A DNA stretch of 6,474 bases from an uncultured Oscillospiraceae bacterium (GTDB lineage: Bacteria > Bacillota > Clostridia > Oscillospirales > Acutalibacteraceae). The notes below the pieces were generated by a model that saw only the letters and a program-made list of their open reading frames with translations, had not been told where the DNA came from and made no database searches. The translations under genes were made by a program, and so were the position numbers. The DNA lies in assembly GCA_902490145.1 (NCBI GenBank), contig CABUCT010000077.1:1-6474 (forward strand), written 5' to 3'. Shown piece by piece: positions 1 through 6,474 of the stretch (the first letter of the stretch is position 1; every line of letters begins with the position of its first letter).

Positions 1-111
1 CAATTGGATTATGATAAAATAATTAAAAAATTGCTAATGTATATTTTTGTAAATATTACATTAACTTTTTGAGATTTTAAAAAATGTAAAATTGGAACAG
101 AGAGAAGAAAA

Positions 112-546
112 ATGAATAATAACCTGACAGATAAACAGGCGTATAGCCCAACTAGTCAAGAAAAAACGCTTTCAGGAATGAAGAGGAAGTTTACTAACAG
201 ATTATTTCATTTTATGGATGACTCTTTTTATGAGCAAATTCTTGACGAAAAATTCAGATATTTTTACCAATTGAAATTGCTTTGTGCAATACTTGGAAGC
301 GTATCTTTATTTATGGGGATCATGAACCTTTTTACTCATAAGCATGTTTTAATGATTGCCACCATTGGGTTTTCTATAATTTGCTATATTAATTTTTTGA
401 TTTTGCATATTTTTAATGATACCAAATTGATTTGTTATATAATATTTGACTTTTCGGTTATATGCTTGTTTGCATATTTTTTAATTACGGGCGGAACCGC
501 CGGATTCAGCCCGCATTGGATACTTTTAATGCCCACTGTGGAATGA
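112..546 (+). CDS. N-terminal membrane fragment of a frameshifted diguanylate cyclase
   Basis: This 144-residue reading frame is the front half of a membrane diguanylate cyclase and has no catalytic domain of its own. Residues 1-53 are polar and probably cytoplasmic. Hydrophobic segments follow at about 55-74, 79-101 and 105-126. The segment from about 127 to 141 (TGGTAGFSPHWILLMP, starting at T126) looks like part of a conserved membrane-sensor motif. The frame then leaves this motif after Thr142, adds Val-Glu and stops at TGA 544-546. Its natural continuation (CGMTLLGKK) lies in the next frame from base 537, so I infer loss of one base at about 535-537. The ATG at 112 follows a purine-rich stretch (GAGAGAAG) that serves as a modest ribosome binding site. 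I know no named domain for the membrane part. The gene may be inactivated, or the base may be a sequencing error. Confidence 0.75.
   Translation: MNNNLTDKQAYSPTSQEKTLSGMKRKFTNRLFHFMDDSFYEQILDEKFRYFYQLKLLCAILGSVSLFMGIMNLFTHKHVLMIATIGFSIICYINFLILHIFNDTKLICYIIFDFSVICLFAYFLITGGTAGFSPHWILLMPTVE
535..546 (+). other. Frameshift junction with ATGA stop/start overlap
   Basis: The upstream frame reads Pro-Thr-Val-Glu-stop here, while the next frame reads Cys-Gly-Met-Thr from base 537. Restoring one base, or a -1 slip re-reading T537, gives Leu-Met-Pro-Thr-Cys-Gly-Met and a continuous membrane cyclase. I see no X XXY YYZ slippery heptamer in the reading frame just upstream, so programmed frameshifting is not favoured. 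The stop TGA (544-546) overlaps ATG (543-545). Confidence 0.7.
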
Positions 547-1313
547 CTCTTTTAGGTAAAAAACATGGATTTTTTATTTCTGCATTTATACTTTCTTTCA
601 TATTATTTTTTCTGTGGACGCCCTTTGGAAAAGACATGCTGCTGTATGAATATACTCCGGAATTTTGTATGAGATTTCCTATTGTATATATCGCATTCTT
701 TTTGATCGGATACAGCTTTGAGTTTTTGCGTTCAGTTGTTTATAATCAGATGATTAAGACTCAAAATAAGTTGACTGAAATTGCAGAAAGGGACGCTCTT
801 ACCGGATTAAAAAACCGTTTTTGGTTTAACAAATGTTTTTTTGAAGAATATGATAACAAAGTATCAGCTGACGGCAGCTTGGCTTTGATTATTGACATTG
901 ACAGTTTTAAAAATATTAACGATACATACGGTCATCTTGCCGGCGATTCGATACTTTGCAACGTTTGTAACACAATTCGTGCGTGTTTGAAGGCTCCAAG
1001 TCTGTTGTGTCGCTGGGGCGGTGAAGAATTTTTGGCCTTTGTTCCTTCATGTGATATGGATGACGCGGAAAAATTGTGCCATACCATATGTGAATCCATT
1101 GAGAAGTCAAATTATAAATATAAAGAACAGGAGCATATAAAAACAACTGTAAGTATAGGTGCCGTGTATACAGAGAAAAATGCAGTTATAAATCTTGAAG
1201 AACTTTTGTATAAAGCCGACAAGAATTTGTACAAATCTAAAAAGCAGGGAAAGAATCGAGTCAGTTTAGAGGTTAATGGAGACGGGTTAATGCATTTCTC
1301 AAGATTCATTTAA
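543..1313 (+). CDS. C-terminal part of the frameshifted diguanylate cyclase: two membrane segments plus GGDEF domain
   Basis: This part carries the catalytic domain that would make c-di-GMP from two GTP. Numbering is for the 400-residue protein rebuilt by correcting the frameshift. It contains membrane segments at about 153-173 and 189-210, a short helical linker, and a GGDEF domain from about 221 to 393. The domain shows DALTGL at 228-233, metal ligand Asp262 in IDIDSF, the NDTYGHLAGD stretch, the active-site loop RWGGEEF with GGEEF at 303-307, and the closing ADKNLYKSKKQGKNR. All catalytic motifs look intact. The usual inhibitory RxxD site is replaced by KAPS at 294-297. The open frame extends up to ATG 462, but residues before base 537 are out-of-frame shadow. 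I place the start at ATG 543 because it overlaps the upstream stop as ATGA. No good ribosome binding site precedes it, so reinitiation would be needed. Whether active protein is made is unknown. Confidence 0.75.
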   Translation: MTLLGKKHGFFISAFILSFILFFLWTPFGKDMLLYEYTPEFCMRFPIVYIAFFLIGYSFEFLRSVVYNQMIKTQNKLTEIAERDALTGLKNRFWFNKCFFEEYDNKVSADGSLALIIDIDSFKNINDTYGHLAGDSILCNVCNTIRACLKAPSLLCRWGGEEFLAFVPSCDMDDAEKLCHTICESIEKSNYKYKEQEHIKTTVSIGAVYTEKNAVINLEELLYKADKNLYKSKKQGKNRVSLEVNGDGLMHFSRFI

Positions 1314-1509
1314 GAATTTTATGTTGACTTTTCAGCACTCCCGTACTGACGGTTTCTAATTATATAAGAATAAAGATCAACTAAATAAATGTTTTTATGA
1401 ACAATTTATATAACTACATTGCATGTTGCTTTCAGGCATGAAAAGTTCAAATTGTGGGGTAATTGAAATATCTCTTGTAAAAATAAAGAAAGGCGTGTGC
1501 TGAAACAGT

Positions 1510-3060
1510 ATGACAAATAAGAAAATACTGATTGTTGATGATTCGGAAATCAACAGAGCTCTTTTAATCGATATGCTGGAAGATCAGTATGAGGTTGAAG
1601 AAGCAGTGGACGGAGAAGATGCAATTAATATTCTCAGAAGGCGTGCTGCAGAATTTTCTCTGATTCTTTTGGATATTGTTATGCCGCAGGTAGACGGATT
1701 TGCAGTGCTTGAATATATGGACAAGTATCGTATTCTTGACAGCACTGCGGTTATTATGATATCATCGGACGATTCGTATGAAAATATCAGAAAAGCCTAT
1801 GAAATGGGAGCATTTGATTATATAAGCCGTCCGTTTGACTCAACAATTGTACGCCATCGTGTTTCCAACACTATGCTTTTGTATATGAAGCAGCATCGTC
1901 TTGAGGATATTGTTGTTGAACAGATTTATGAGCAACAAAAAAATAATAAGATTATGATCTCAATACTTTCTCATATCGTTGAATTTCGTAATGGTGAAAG
2001 CGGCCGTCATGTTGTAAATGTTGAAAATATAACCGAGCTTTTGCTTATGAAACTGATTAAACTTACAGACCGTTATTCCTTGAAGCCTGTGGACATCGAA
2101 TTGATTTCCACGGCCTCGGTACTTCATGATATCGGAAAGATTTCGGTTCCCGACGGAATATTAAATAAGCCCGGGCGTTTGACAACTGAAGAATTTGAAA
2201 TAATGAAGCGTCACACGGTAATCGGAGCCGATATGCTGAATCAATTATCAGCTGAAGACAGAGAAGAACAGCTTGTTAAAACAGCCTTTGAGATTTGTCG
2301 TTGGCATCATGAAAGATATGACGGGGGCGGATATCCGGACGGATTAAAGGGTGATGAAATCCCCATTTCTGCACAGGTTGTAGCTATGGCAGATGTGTAT
2401 GATGCATTAACCAGCGATCGTTGTTATAAGAAGGCATATTCAAATGAAGAAGCTGTGCAAATGATATTAAACGGAGAATGCGGTGCTTTTAATCCTATAC
2501 TTTTAGAATGCTTGAAGGAAATCGGAGATCCAAAGAAAAAAATATCCGATAAGAATACGGTTTATGATTTTGAGGCACAAACGATCCAAAGTGTTCGGGA
2601 TAAGCTTAATAATTATGAGCTGGTTTTAAGCAAGAAAAATATTGACAATTTAAGATTTGAACAACAAAAAAGCGGATTCTTTTCTGATGTTTCTGCCGAT
2701 ATTCTGTTTTCATATAATAATGAAACAGCTTTGCTCACATTAAATACTTATGGAGCTAAAAAACTGGGGTTTAAGGAAAATATATTTGAACCTGAAAAAA
2801 ACAGCCGGTTTCAGGAAATTTTTGATCAAAAGGATATTAGACAGCTTGCAGAAGAAATTTCCGCAACCTCTCCGAATAATCCCTCTGTTAATTTGAATGT
2901 TATGCTGTGCCTTGACGGTGAAGCGTTATATTATAATTGCGTTGTAAGGACAGTTTGGACCTCTGATGTTGAAAGCAAGCAGATTGGTTTTGTGGGAGTT
3001 TTAATTGAAGTCAACCGGGAACAGCTTTCCGATTATAATGAGGAGAATATTGTTAAATAA
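1510..3060 (+). CDS. Response regulator with HD-GYP c-di-GMP phosphodiesterase domain and PAS-like C-terminal domain
   Basis: This 516-residue cytoplasmic response regulator probably degrades c-di-GMP when its receiver domain is phosphorylated. The receiver domain (about 4-125) has acidic residues Asp10 and Asp11, phosphoacceptor Asp55 in LLDIVMP, and Ser85 at the Thr/Ser position. The usual switch Lys is Arg107 (YISRPF). The HD-GYP domain (about 145-340) has the HD pair His206-Asp207 followed by Lys210, then His235, His266-His267, the GYP motif at 274-276 (GGGYPDGLKG) and Asp295 in ADVYDALTSD. These are the expected metal ligands and signature. A short helical linker leads to a PAS-like fold at about 380-510, of unknown ligand. 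ATG 1510 is the first in-frame start after a stop at 1501 and sits directly before the receiver domain. The purine-rich AAAGAAAGG (1485-1493) lies unusually far upstream. The gene heads the phosphorelay operon and is the probable output protein. Confidence 0.93.
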   Translation: MTNKKILIVDDSEINRALLIDMLEDQYEVEEAVDGEDAINILRRRAAEFSLILLDIVMPQVDGFAVLEYMDKYRILDSTAVIMISSDDSYENIRKAYEMGAFDYISRPFDSTIVRHRVSNTMLLYMKQHRLEDIVVEQIYEQQKNNKIMISILSHIVEFRNGESGRHVVNVENITELLLMKLIKLTDRYSLKPVDIELISTASVLHDIGKISVPDGILNKPGRLTTEEFEIMKRHTVIGADMLNQLSAEDREEQLVKTAFEICRWHHERYDGGGYPDGLKGDEIPISAQVVAMADVYDALTSDRCYKKAYSNEEAVQMILNGECGAFNPILLECLKEIGDPKKKISDKNTVYDFEAQTIQSVRDKLNNYELVLSKKNIDNLRFEQQKSGFFSDVSADILFSYNNETALLTLNTYGAKKLGFKENIFEPEKNSRFQEIFDQKDIRQLAEEISATSPNNPSVNLNVMLCLDGEALYYNCVVRTVWTSDVESKQIGFVGVLIEVNREQLSDYNEENIVK

Positions 3061-3146
3061 AAATCTGAATTTGATATTCTTAACCTTATTCGTAAGAGTG
3101 TCTGCAATGCGAATGTGGAAATTTGTACTAATAACTTAACTACTGA

Positions 3147-3155
3147 AAGAGGTGG
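3147..3155 (+). promoter_or_regulatory. Ribosome binding site fixing the Hpt start at 3160
   Basis: AAGAGGTGG lies four bases before ATG 3160, with its AGAGG core about seven bases upstream. This favours 3160 over the in-frame GTG at 3115, which has no comparable site and would add 15 residues that do not belong to the domain. Confidence 0.75.
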
Positions 3156-3159
3156 TTTT

Positions 3160-3528
3160 ATGGATTTAAAAGCTTGTTATATCGCTCTTGGTGGTGATTT
3201 TGACGAAGTCATGGGAAGATTGCACCGTGAACAAATTGTTGAGAAGTTTATTTTAAAATTTTTGGATGATGACAGTTTCCGCTTGTTAAAAGAATCCATA
3301 GACAACGGAAATTATGAGGAGGCATTCCGTGCTGCCCATACGATCAAAGGAATTTGTCAAAATCTGTCGTTCACAAAACTGTATAAAAGCAGCAATTTAA
3401 TGACCGAAGCTTTTAGAAACGGAAAGCCCAAAGATGCAGAAAAATTATTACCGCAGGTTTCATGTGATTATTTGCAGACGATTGAAGCCATTAAAAAATA
3501 TAGGGATTCTTTGGAGGAAATGGTTTGA
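3160..3528 (+). CDS. Histidine phosphotransfer (Hpt) protein
   Basis: This small soluble protein of 122 residues is a stand-alone Hpt domain, which shuttles a phosphoryl group between receiver domains in a multistep phosphorelay. The signature is at residues 59-64, AHTIKG, with His60 as the predicted phosphorylated residue. It is surrounded by amphipathic helices that fit the four-helix bundle of the family, and the length matches a single-domain Hpt. There is no kinase domain or membrane segment. It lies 99 bases after the HD-GYP regulator, and its TGA stop (3526-3528) overlaps the kinase ATG by one base. The likely donor is therefore a receiver domain of the downstream hybrid kinase, and the likely acceptor is Asp55 of the upstream regulator. 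These partners are inferred from gene order. Identification as Hpt is secure from the motif and context. Confidence 0.92.
   Translation: MDLKACYIALGGDFDEVMGRLHREQIVEKFILKFLDDDSFRLLKESIDNGNYEEAFRAAHTIKGICQNLSFTKLYKSSNLMTEAFRNGKPKDAEKLLPQVSCDYLQTIEAIKKYRDSLEEMV
3513..3518 (+). promoter_or_regulatory. Ribosome binding site for the hybrid kinase inside the Hpt gene
   Basis: GGAGGA near the end of the Hpt coding region lies nine bases before ATG 3528. A TTG at 3525 is also in frame with shorter spacing, but the ATG in the TGATG overlap is preferred. The arrangement suggests translational coupling of Hpt and kinase. Confidence 0.7.
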
Positions 3529-6089
3529 TGTCAGAAAGTCCGATAAATAAAAAGACAATAAGATTGCTTGTAATAAGCTCTGTTGGACTTTTAATTTTCA
3601 GTATTTTGGTTTTTACTACACTTGCTGTTTATATGAACCGAAAAAGTGAACAAGCCGTATATAAGGTCGGTAATTTATATATGGACGGCATAGGAGAGCA
3701 ATTGTCACAACGGTTTCAGACTGCTATGGAATTGCATTTCAGCCAGATGGACGGACTTGAGGAATTTAATTTGTCTAATAATATGAACACAGATGAGTTG
3801 TATAAAGAACTTACAATCAGGGCAAAATCAAAGGGGTTTGGCAATCTGAATCTGTGTTCTGAGTATGAAGTTTTTGAAACGATTTACGGACAATCGATCC
3901 ATCCATACAGACCGAAGCCTTTTTTAGAGGCATTGAAAAATGGTCAAAAAAGGGTTGCCATAGGTAAAGATGCCAACGGAAATGATGTGGCTATCTTTGG
4001 TATACCGGCTAAATATCCAATGAGCAGAGGAGAAAGTGTGGGGTTGACTTGTACTGTTCCGATGGAAGATATAACTTCTGCATTTTCACTGGAGTCTGAT
4101 AACGATTTGTTATATTGCCATATTATAAGACCGGACGGAACGTTTGTCATCAATGGATTAAATACGAATGCTCCTGATTATTTCAGCAGTGTTAAAGAGC
4201 AATACGGAAACAAAGATTCCGAGTCGATAAAAGAATATTTGGATAATATAAGAAATGCACTGAAGGAACAAAAGAGCATTTCTGCTTCAATTAATGAAAA
4301 AAATTTCCGTCATCAGGTTTATGGAATAGTAATGCCTTATTCTGAATGGTATTTGCTGATGGTTATGCCTTATGGTGCATTAGATCATATTTTAAATGAA
4401 CTCAGCACGCAAATAACAGTTGTGACCTTTACGTGTTGTGGCATTATTCTTATTTTATTGCTTCTGATATTTTTAAGATATTATATTATGACTTGCCGAC
4501 AACTCAGGGAGTTGGATGAAGCCCGCAGACAGGCAGTTGATGCAACCAATGCAAAGAGTGAATTTTTGTCTAATATGAGTCATGACATACGGACTCCGAT
4601 GAATGCAATTGTCGGCATGACCACTGTTGCAATGACAAATTCTGATGATAAAAGCTATGTGCAAAACTGTCTTAAAAAAATTGCACTGTCAAGTAAACAT
4701 TTGCTTGGTTTAATAAATGATATTTTGGATATGTCCAAGATCGAAAACGGCAAGATGACCTTGTCAATATATCGCGTTTCTTTAAAAGAAATTGTTGAAG
4801 AGATTATCCAAATCGTTCAGCCTCAAGCAAAAACGAAAAATCAAACTTTTGATGTACATATTGACAATATCGCAACAGAGGAAGTCCTTTGTGATAGTGT
4901 GCGTTTAAGCCAAGTCTTGCTCAATCTGCTATCTAATGCTGTAAAATTCACACCTGAGGGCGGGAAGATCGAGATGTTTATGCTCGAAACCGATTCCCCT
5001 AAGGGCGATGGATATGTTCAGGTGCGTATTCGGGTGAAGGATAATGGAATAGGCATGACTCCGGAGTTCCTTTCAGTAATCTTTGATTCTTATTCACGTG
5101 CCGATAATGCAAGGGTGCATAAAACCGAAGGTGCCGGACTTGGTATGGCAATCACAAAATATATTGTTGATACTATGGGAGGCACGATTACAGTTCAAAG
5201 TGAGCCTCAAAAAGGTACGGAGTTCCAGGTTATTCTTGATTTTGAAAGGTCTTCATCATCCGATAATGAGATGATACTTCCGTCTTGGGATCTCCTTATA
5301 GTAGACGACGATGAAATGCTATGTAAAACAGCAGTACAAACACTTCATTCAATTGGTATTAATGGCGAATGGGCTCTCAGTAGCACGGATGCATTGGAGT
5401 TAATATATAAACGTCATGCCGATGGAAACGATTATCAAATTATTTTGTTGGATTGGAAATTGCCGGATATGGACGGTATTCATACGGCTGAAGAAATCCG
5501 CAGAAAATTAGGTGATGGTATTCCCATTATTTTAATATCTGCTTATGATTGGAGTGATCTTGAAAATAAAGCGAGGGACGCCGGAATTAACGGCTTTATT
5601 TCAAAACCGTTTTTCAAGTCTACTCTTTACTATGGATTAAAACATTACATGGGTATTGAAGATACGCATGCTGAACAGCAGGAATCTTATGCGAATTTAT
5701 CAGGTCGGCATATTCTTGTGGCTGAAGATAATGATCTTAACTGGGAAGTTGCAAAAGAGTTGTTATCCGAACTTGACCTTGAGCTTGAGTGGGCAGAAAA
5801 CGGTCAAAGCTGTCTTGATAAATTCAAAAAGTCCGAACAGGGTTATTATGATGCTATTTTGATGGATCTTAGAATGCCGGTTATGAATGGTTATGAAGCT
5901 ACAAAAGCAATTCGTGAATTAGAACGGCCGGATTCAAAGTCTATTCCTATTATCGCCATGACCGCTGATGCATTTTCCGAAGATATTAGACGTTGTTTGG
6001 ACTGTGGAATGAACGCACATACTGCCAAGCCGATTGACATTCGCGAGATAGCCCGCATTTTGGAAAAATTAATAATAGATAAAGAATAA
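3528..6089 (+). CDS. Membrane hybrid sensor histidine kinase with Cache-like sensor and two receiver domains
   Basis: This 853-residue inner-membrane sensor kinase probably starts the phosphorelay. In order it has membrane helix 1 (about 13-35), an extracellular region of about 260 residues, membrane helix 2 (about 296-316), a short coiled coil, HisKA with His352 in MSHDIRTPMNAI, and an ATPase domain. The ATPase domain has Asn470 in LLNLLSNAVKF, the DNGIG box at 505-509 and the GAGLGM box at 535-540. Two receiver domains follow. The first has Asp593-Asp594, phosphoacceptor Asp642 and Lys693. The second has Glu733-Asp734, phosphoacceptor Asp780 and Lys834. All key residues are present, so both receivers look competent. 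The extracellular region resembles Cache sensors, including the ending around SEWYLLMVMPYG, but its ligand cannot be told. The kinase lacks its own Hpt, which fits the separate Hpt gene just upstream. A terminator lies about 100 bases after the stop. Confidence 0.94.
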   Translation: MSESPINKKTIRLLVISSVGLLIFSILVFTTLAVYMNRKSEQAVYKVGNLYMDGIGEQLSQRFQTAMELHFSQMDGLEEFNLSNNMNTDELYKELTIRAKSKGFGNLNLCSEYEVFETIYGQSIHPYRPKPFLEALKNGQKRVAIGKDANGNDVAIFGIPAKYPMSRGESVGLTCTVPMEDITSAFSLESDNDLLYCHIIRPDGTFVINGLNTNAPDYFSSVKEQYGNKDSESIKEYLDNIRNALKEQKSISASINEKNFRHQVYGIVMPYSEWYLLMVMPYGALDHILNELSTQITVVTFTCCGIILILLLLIFLRYYIMTCRQLRELDEARRQAVDATNAKSEFLSNMSHDIRTPMNAIVGMTTVAMTNSDDKSYVQNCLKKIALSSKHLLGLINDILDMSKIENGKMTLSIYRVSLKEIVEEIIQIVQPQAKTKNQTFDVHIDNIATEEVLCDSVRLSQVLLNLLSNAVKFTPEGGKIEMFMLETDSPKGDGYVQVRIRVKDNGIGMTPEFLSVIFDSYSRADNARVHKTEGAGLGMAITKYIVDTMGGTITVQSEPQKGTEFQVILDFERSSSSDNEMILPSWDLLIVDDDEMLCKTAVQTLHSIGINGEWALSSTDALELIYKRHADGNDYQIILLDWKLPDMDGIHTAEEIRRKLGDGIPIILISAYDWSDLENKARDAGINGFISKPFFKSTLYYGLKHYMGIEDTHAEQQESYANLSGRHILVAEDNDLNWEVAKELLSELDLELEWAENGQSCLDKFKKSEQGYYDAILMDLRMPVMNGYEATKAIRELERPDSKSIPIIAMTADAFSEDIRRCLDCGMNAHTAKPIDIREIARILEKLIIDKE

Positions 6090-6187
6090 AGTTCTGGTTA
6101 TATATTCACTATAGTATTAATTTAAGCCCATACATATATAATTTTTTGCAAAATATCCTGGTGAACGTGTTAAAAATATTAAAAAAT

Positions 6188-6224
6188 AAAAAACTCCCTC
6201 TGTTTTCTAAGCAGGGGAGTTTTT
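6188..6224 (+). terminator. Rho-independent terminator of the phosphorelay operon
   Basis: AAAAACTCCC (6189-6198) pairs with GGGAGTTTTT (6215-6224). The stem continues as CTG/CAG after one bulged base, around a loop of about nine bases, and ends in a T run. The A run on the left side would let it work on the minus strand too. It lies about 100 bases after the kinase stop and before the next promoter. Confidence 0.85.
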
Positions 6225-6312
6225 ATTGTTGAAGCAAATTGTTTTACGAAATTCTTCCCAAATTAAAGTAGGTTGATGTCTTTTAAAAATAAATCTAATT
6301 TAGCAAAATTTA

Positions 6313-6341
6313 TTGACACGCATTGTCATATAAATTATAAT
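6313..6341 (+). promoter_or_regulatory. Consensus sigma-A-type promoter of the Asn/Gln-rich gene
   Basis: A perfect -35 box TTGACA (6313-6318) and a perfect -10 box TATAAT (6336-6341) are separated by exactly 17 bases. The A/T-rich tracts from about 6284 to 6312 could act as an UP element. Transcription would start near 6348, giving a leader of about 28 bases. The match predicts strong basal expression unless repressed. Confidence 0.85.
6314..6328 (+). promoter_or_regulatory. Possible operator: inverted repeat over the -35 box
   Basis: TGACA (6314-6318) and TGTCA (6324-6328) form a perfect 5-base inverted repeat with a 5-base spacer, overlapping the -35 box and entering the promoter spacer. 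A second pattern, ATAATGT at 6337-6343 and again at 6352-6358, is a direct repeat with a 15-base period across the -10 box and start site. Either could bind a repressor, but short repeats in AT-rich DNA arise easily by chance. Confidence 0.3.
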
Positions 6342-6375
6342 GTTATCATACATAATGTATTCGGAGGTATATTTT

Positions 6376-6474
6376 ATGGATAATAATCAGGAAAACTATA
6401 ATCAGCAGAATGGTAATCAGCCAAGTAATAATCAGCAAAGTTACAACCAGCCTAATTACGATCAGCAGAACGGT
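6376..6474 (+). CDS. Asn/Gln-rich protein, N-terminus only (runs off the window)
   Basis: The first 33 codons of an open reading frame are present. ATG 6376 follows a strong ribosome binding site, CGGAGGT (6362-6368), with seven-base spacing, and a consensus promoter lies just upstream. Of the 33 residues, 11 are Asn and 9 are Gln, the rest mostly Tyr, Gly, Pro, Ser and Asp. They fall in loose repeats such as YNQQNGNQP and YDQQNG. There is no signal peptide or membrane segment in the visible part. Low-complexity N/Q/Y/P-rich leaders are known at the cytoplasmic N-terminus of some Firmicutes small membrane proteins, but the domain that would identify this one lies beyond the window, so no function is assigned. 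It is a separate transcription unit from the kinase operon. Confidence 0.8.
   Translation, partial: MDNNQENYNQQNGNQPSNNQQSYNQPNYDQQNG

Noticed and set aside
31..59. Possible promoter TTGCTA-17-TATTAC before the cyclase.
   Set aside because: Each box matches the consensus at only four of six positions, which is expected by chance in such AT-rich DNA.
462..536. The longer start (ATG 462) for the GGDEF reading frame.
   Set aside because: Residues between 462 and 536 are an out-of-frame reading of the upstream membrane segment and are rich in Asn, Arg and Pro where the other frame gives a smooth hydrophobic segment.
916..1309. Minus-strand open frames opposite the GGDEF domain.
   Set aside because: They lie entirely opposite a clearly coding domain, have no ribosome binding sites and show no recognisable protein features.
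1332..1349. Hairpin after the cyclase stop (TCAGCAC/GTACTGA) as a terminator.
   Set aside because: The stem is only seven pairs with a mismatch and has no clean T run after it.
3089..3113. Inverted repeat TTCGTA/TGCGAA between the regulator and Hpt genes.
   Set aside because: Six pairs including one G-U with a 13-base loop and no T run is too weak for a terminator or a defined RNA element.
3115..3159. GTG 3115 as the Hpt start.
   Set aside because: It has no ribosome binding site and adds residues outside the domain, while ATG 3160 has AAGAGGTGG at good spacing.
3944..4664. Minus-strand open frames opposite the kinase gene (3944-4153 and 4473-4664).
   Set aside because: They are antisense shadows of conserved kinase regions, with no start signals or family motifs.
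6098..6148. Inverted repeat TTATATAT/ATATATAA followed by six Ts after the kinase gene.
   Set aside because: It is an all-A/T stem with a 28-base loop, and a much better terminator lies just downstream at 6188-6224.

Overview
The window is AT-rich, with strong AGGAGG-type ribosome binding sites, a consensus sigma-A-type promoter near its right end and protein sequences typical of gut Clostridia (Oscillospiraceae/Lachnospiraceae-like Firmicutes). That placement is an inference from sequence style and not from a marker gene. All recognisable genes are on the plus strand.

Left part (1-1313): after an AT-rich leader with no convincing promoter comes a membrane-bound diguanylate cyclase (GGDEF) gene broken into two overlapping frames. 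The N-terminal membrane part (112-546) and the rest of the membrane domain plus the GGDEF domain (543-1313) rejoin into one continuous 400-residue protein if a single base is restored at about 535-537. The upstream stop and a downstream ATG overlap as ATGA, so the second half could still be made by reinitiation.

Centre (1510-6089): three genes form a compact signalling operon. They encode a response regulator with a REC domain, an HD-GYP c-di-GMP phosphodiesterase domain and a PAS-like tail (1510-3060); a free-standing histidine phosphotransfer (Hpt) protein (3160-3528); and a membrane hybrid histidine kinase with a Cache-like extracellular sensor and two receiver domains (3528-6089). The Hpt stop and the kinase start overlap by one base. 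Together they contain every part of a His-Asp-His-Asp phosphorelay whose likely output is c-di-GMP breakdown, next to a gene for c-di-GMP synthesis that is now frameshifted. The 196 bases between the cyclase and the regulator (1314-1509) hold no gene, terminator or promoter that I can support. The 99-base gap at 3061-3159 is also empty apart from the Hpt ribosome binding site.

Right part (6090-6474): a Rho-independent terminator (6188-6224) closes the operon. A separate transcription unit follows, with a perfect TTGACA-17-TATAAT promoter, a strong ribosome binding site and the first 33 codons of an Asn/Gln-rich protein that runs off the window.

I see no CRISPR array, insertion sequence, tRNA or rRNA. 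The locus is an ordinary type of c-di-GMP phosphorelay. Its unusual points are the split cyclase, the Lys-to-Arg change in the regulator's receiver domain and the regulator's uncharacterised tail domain.
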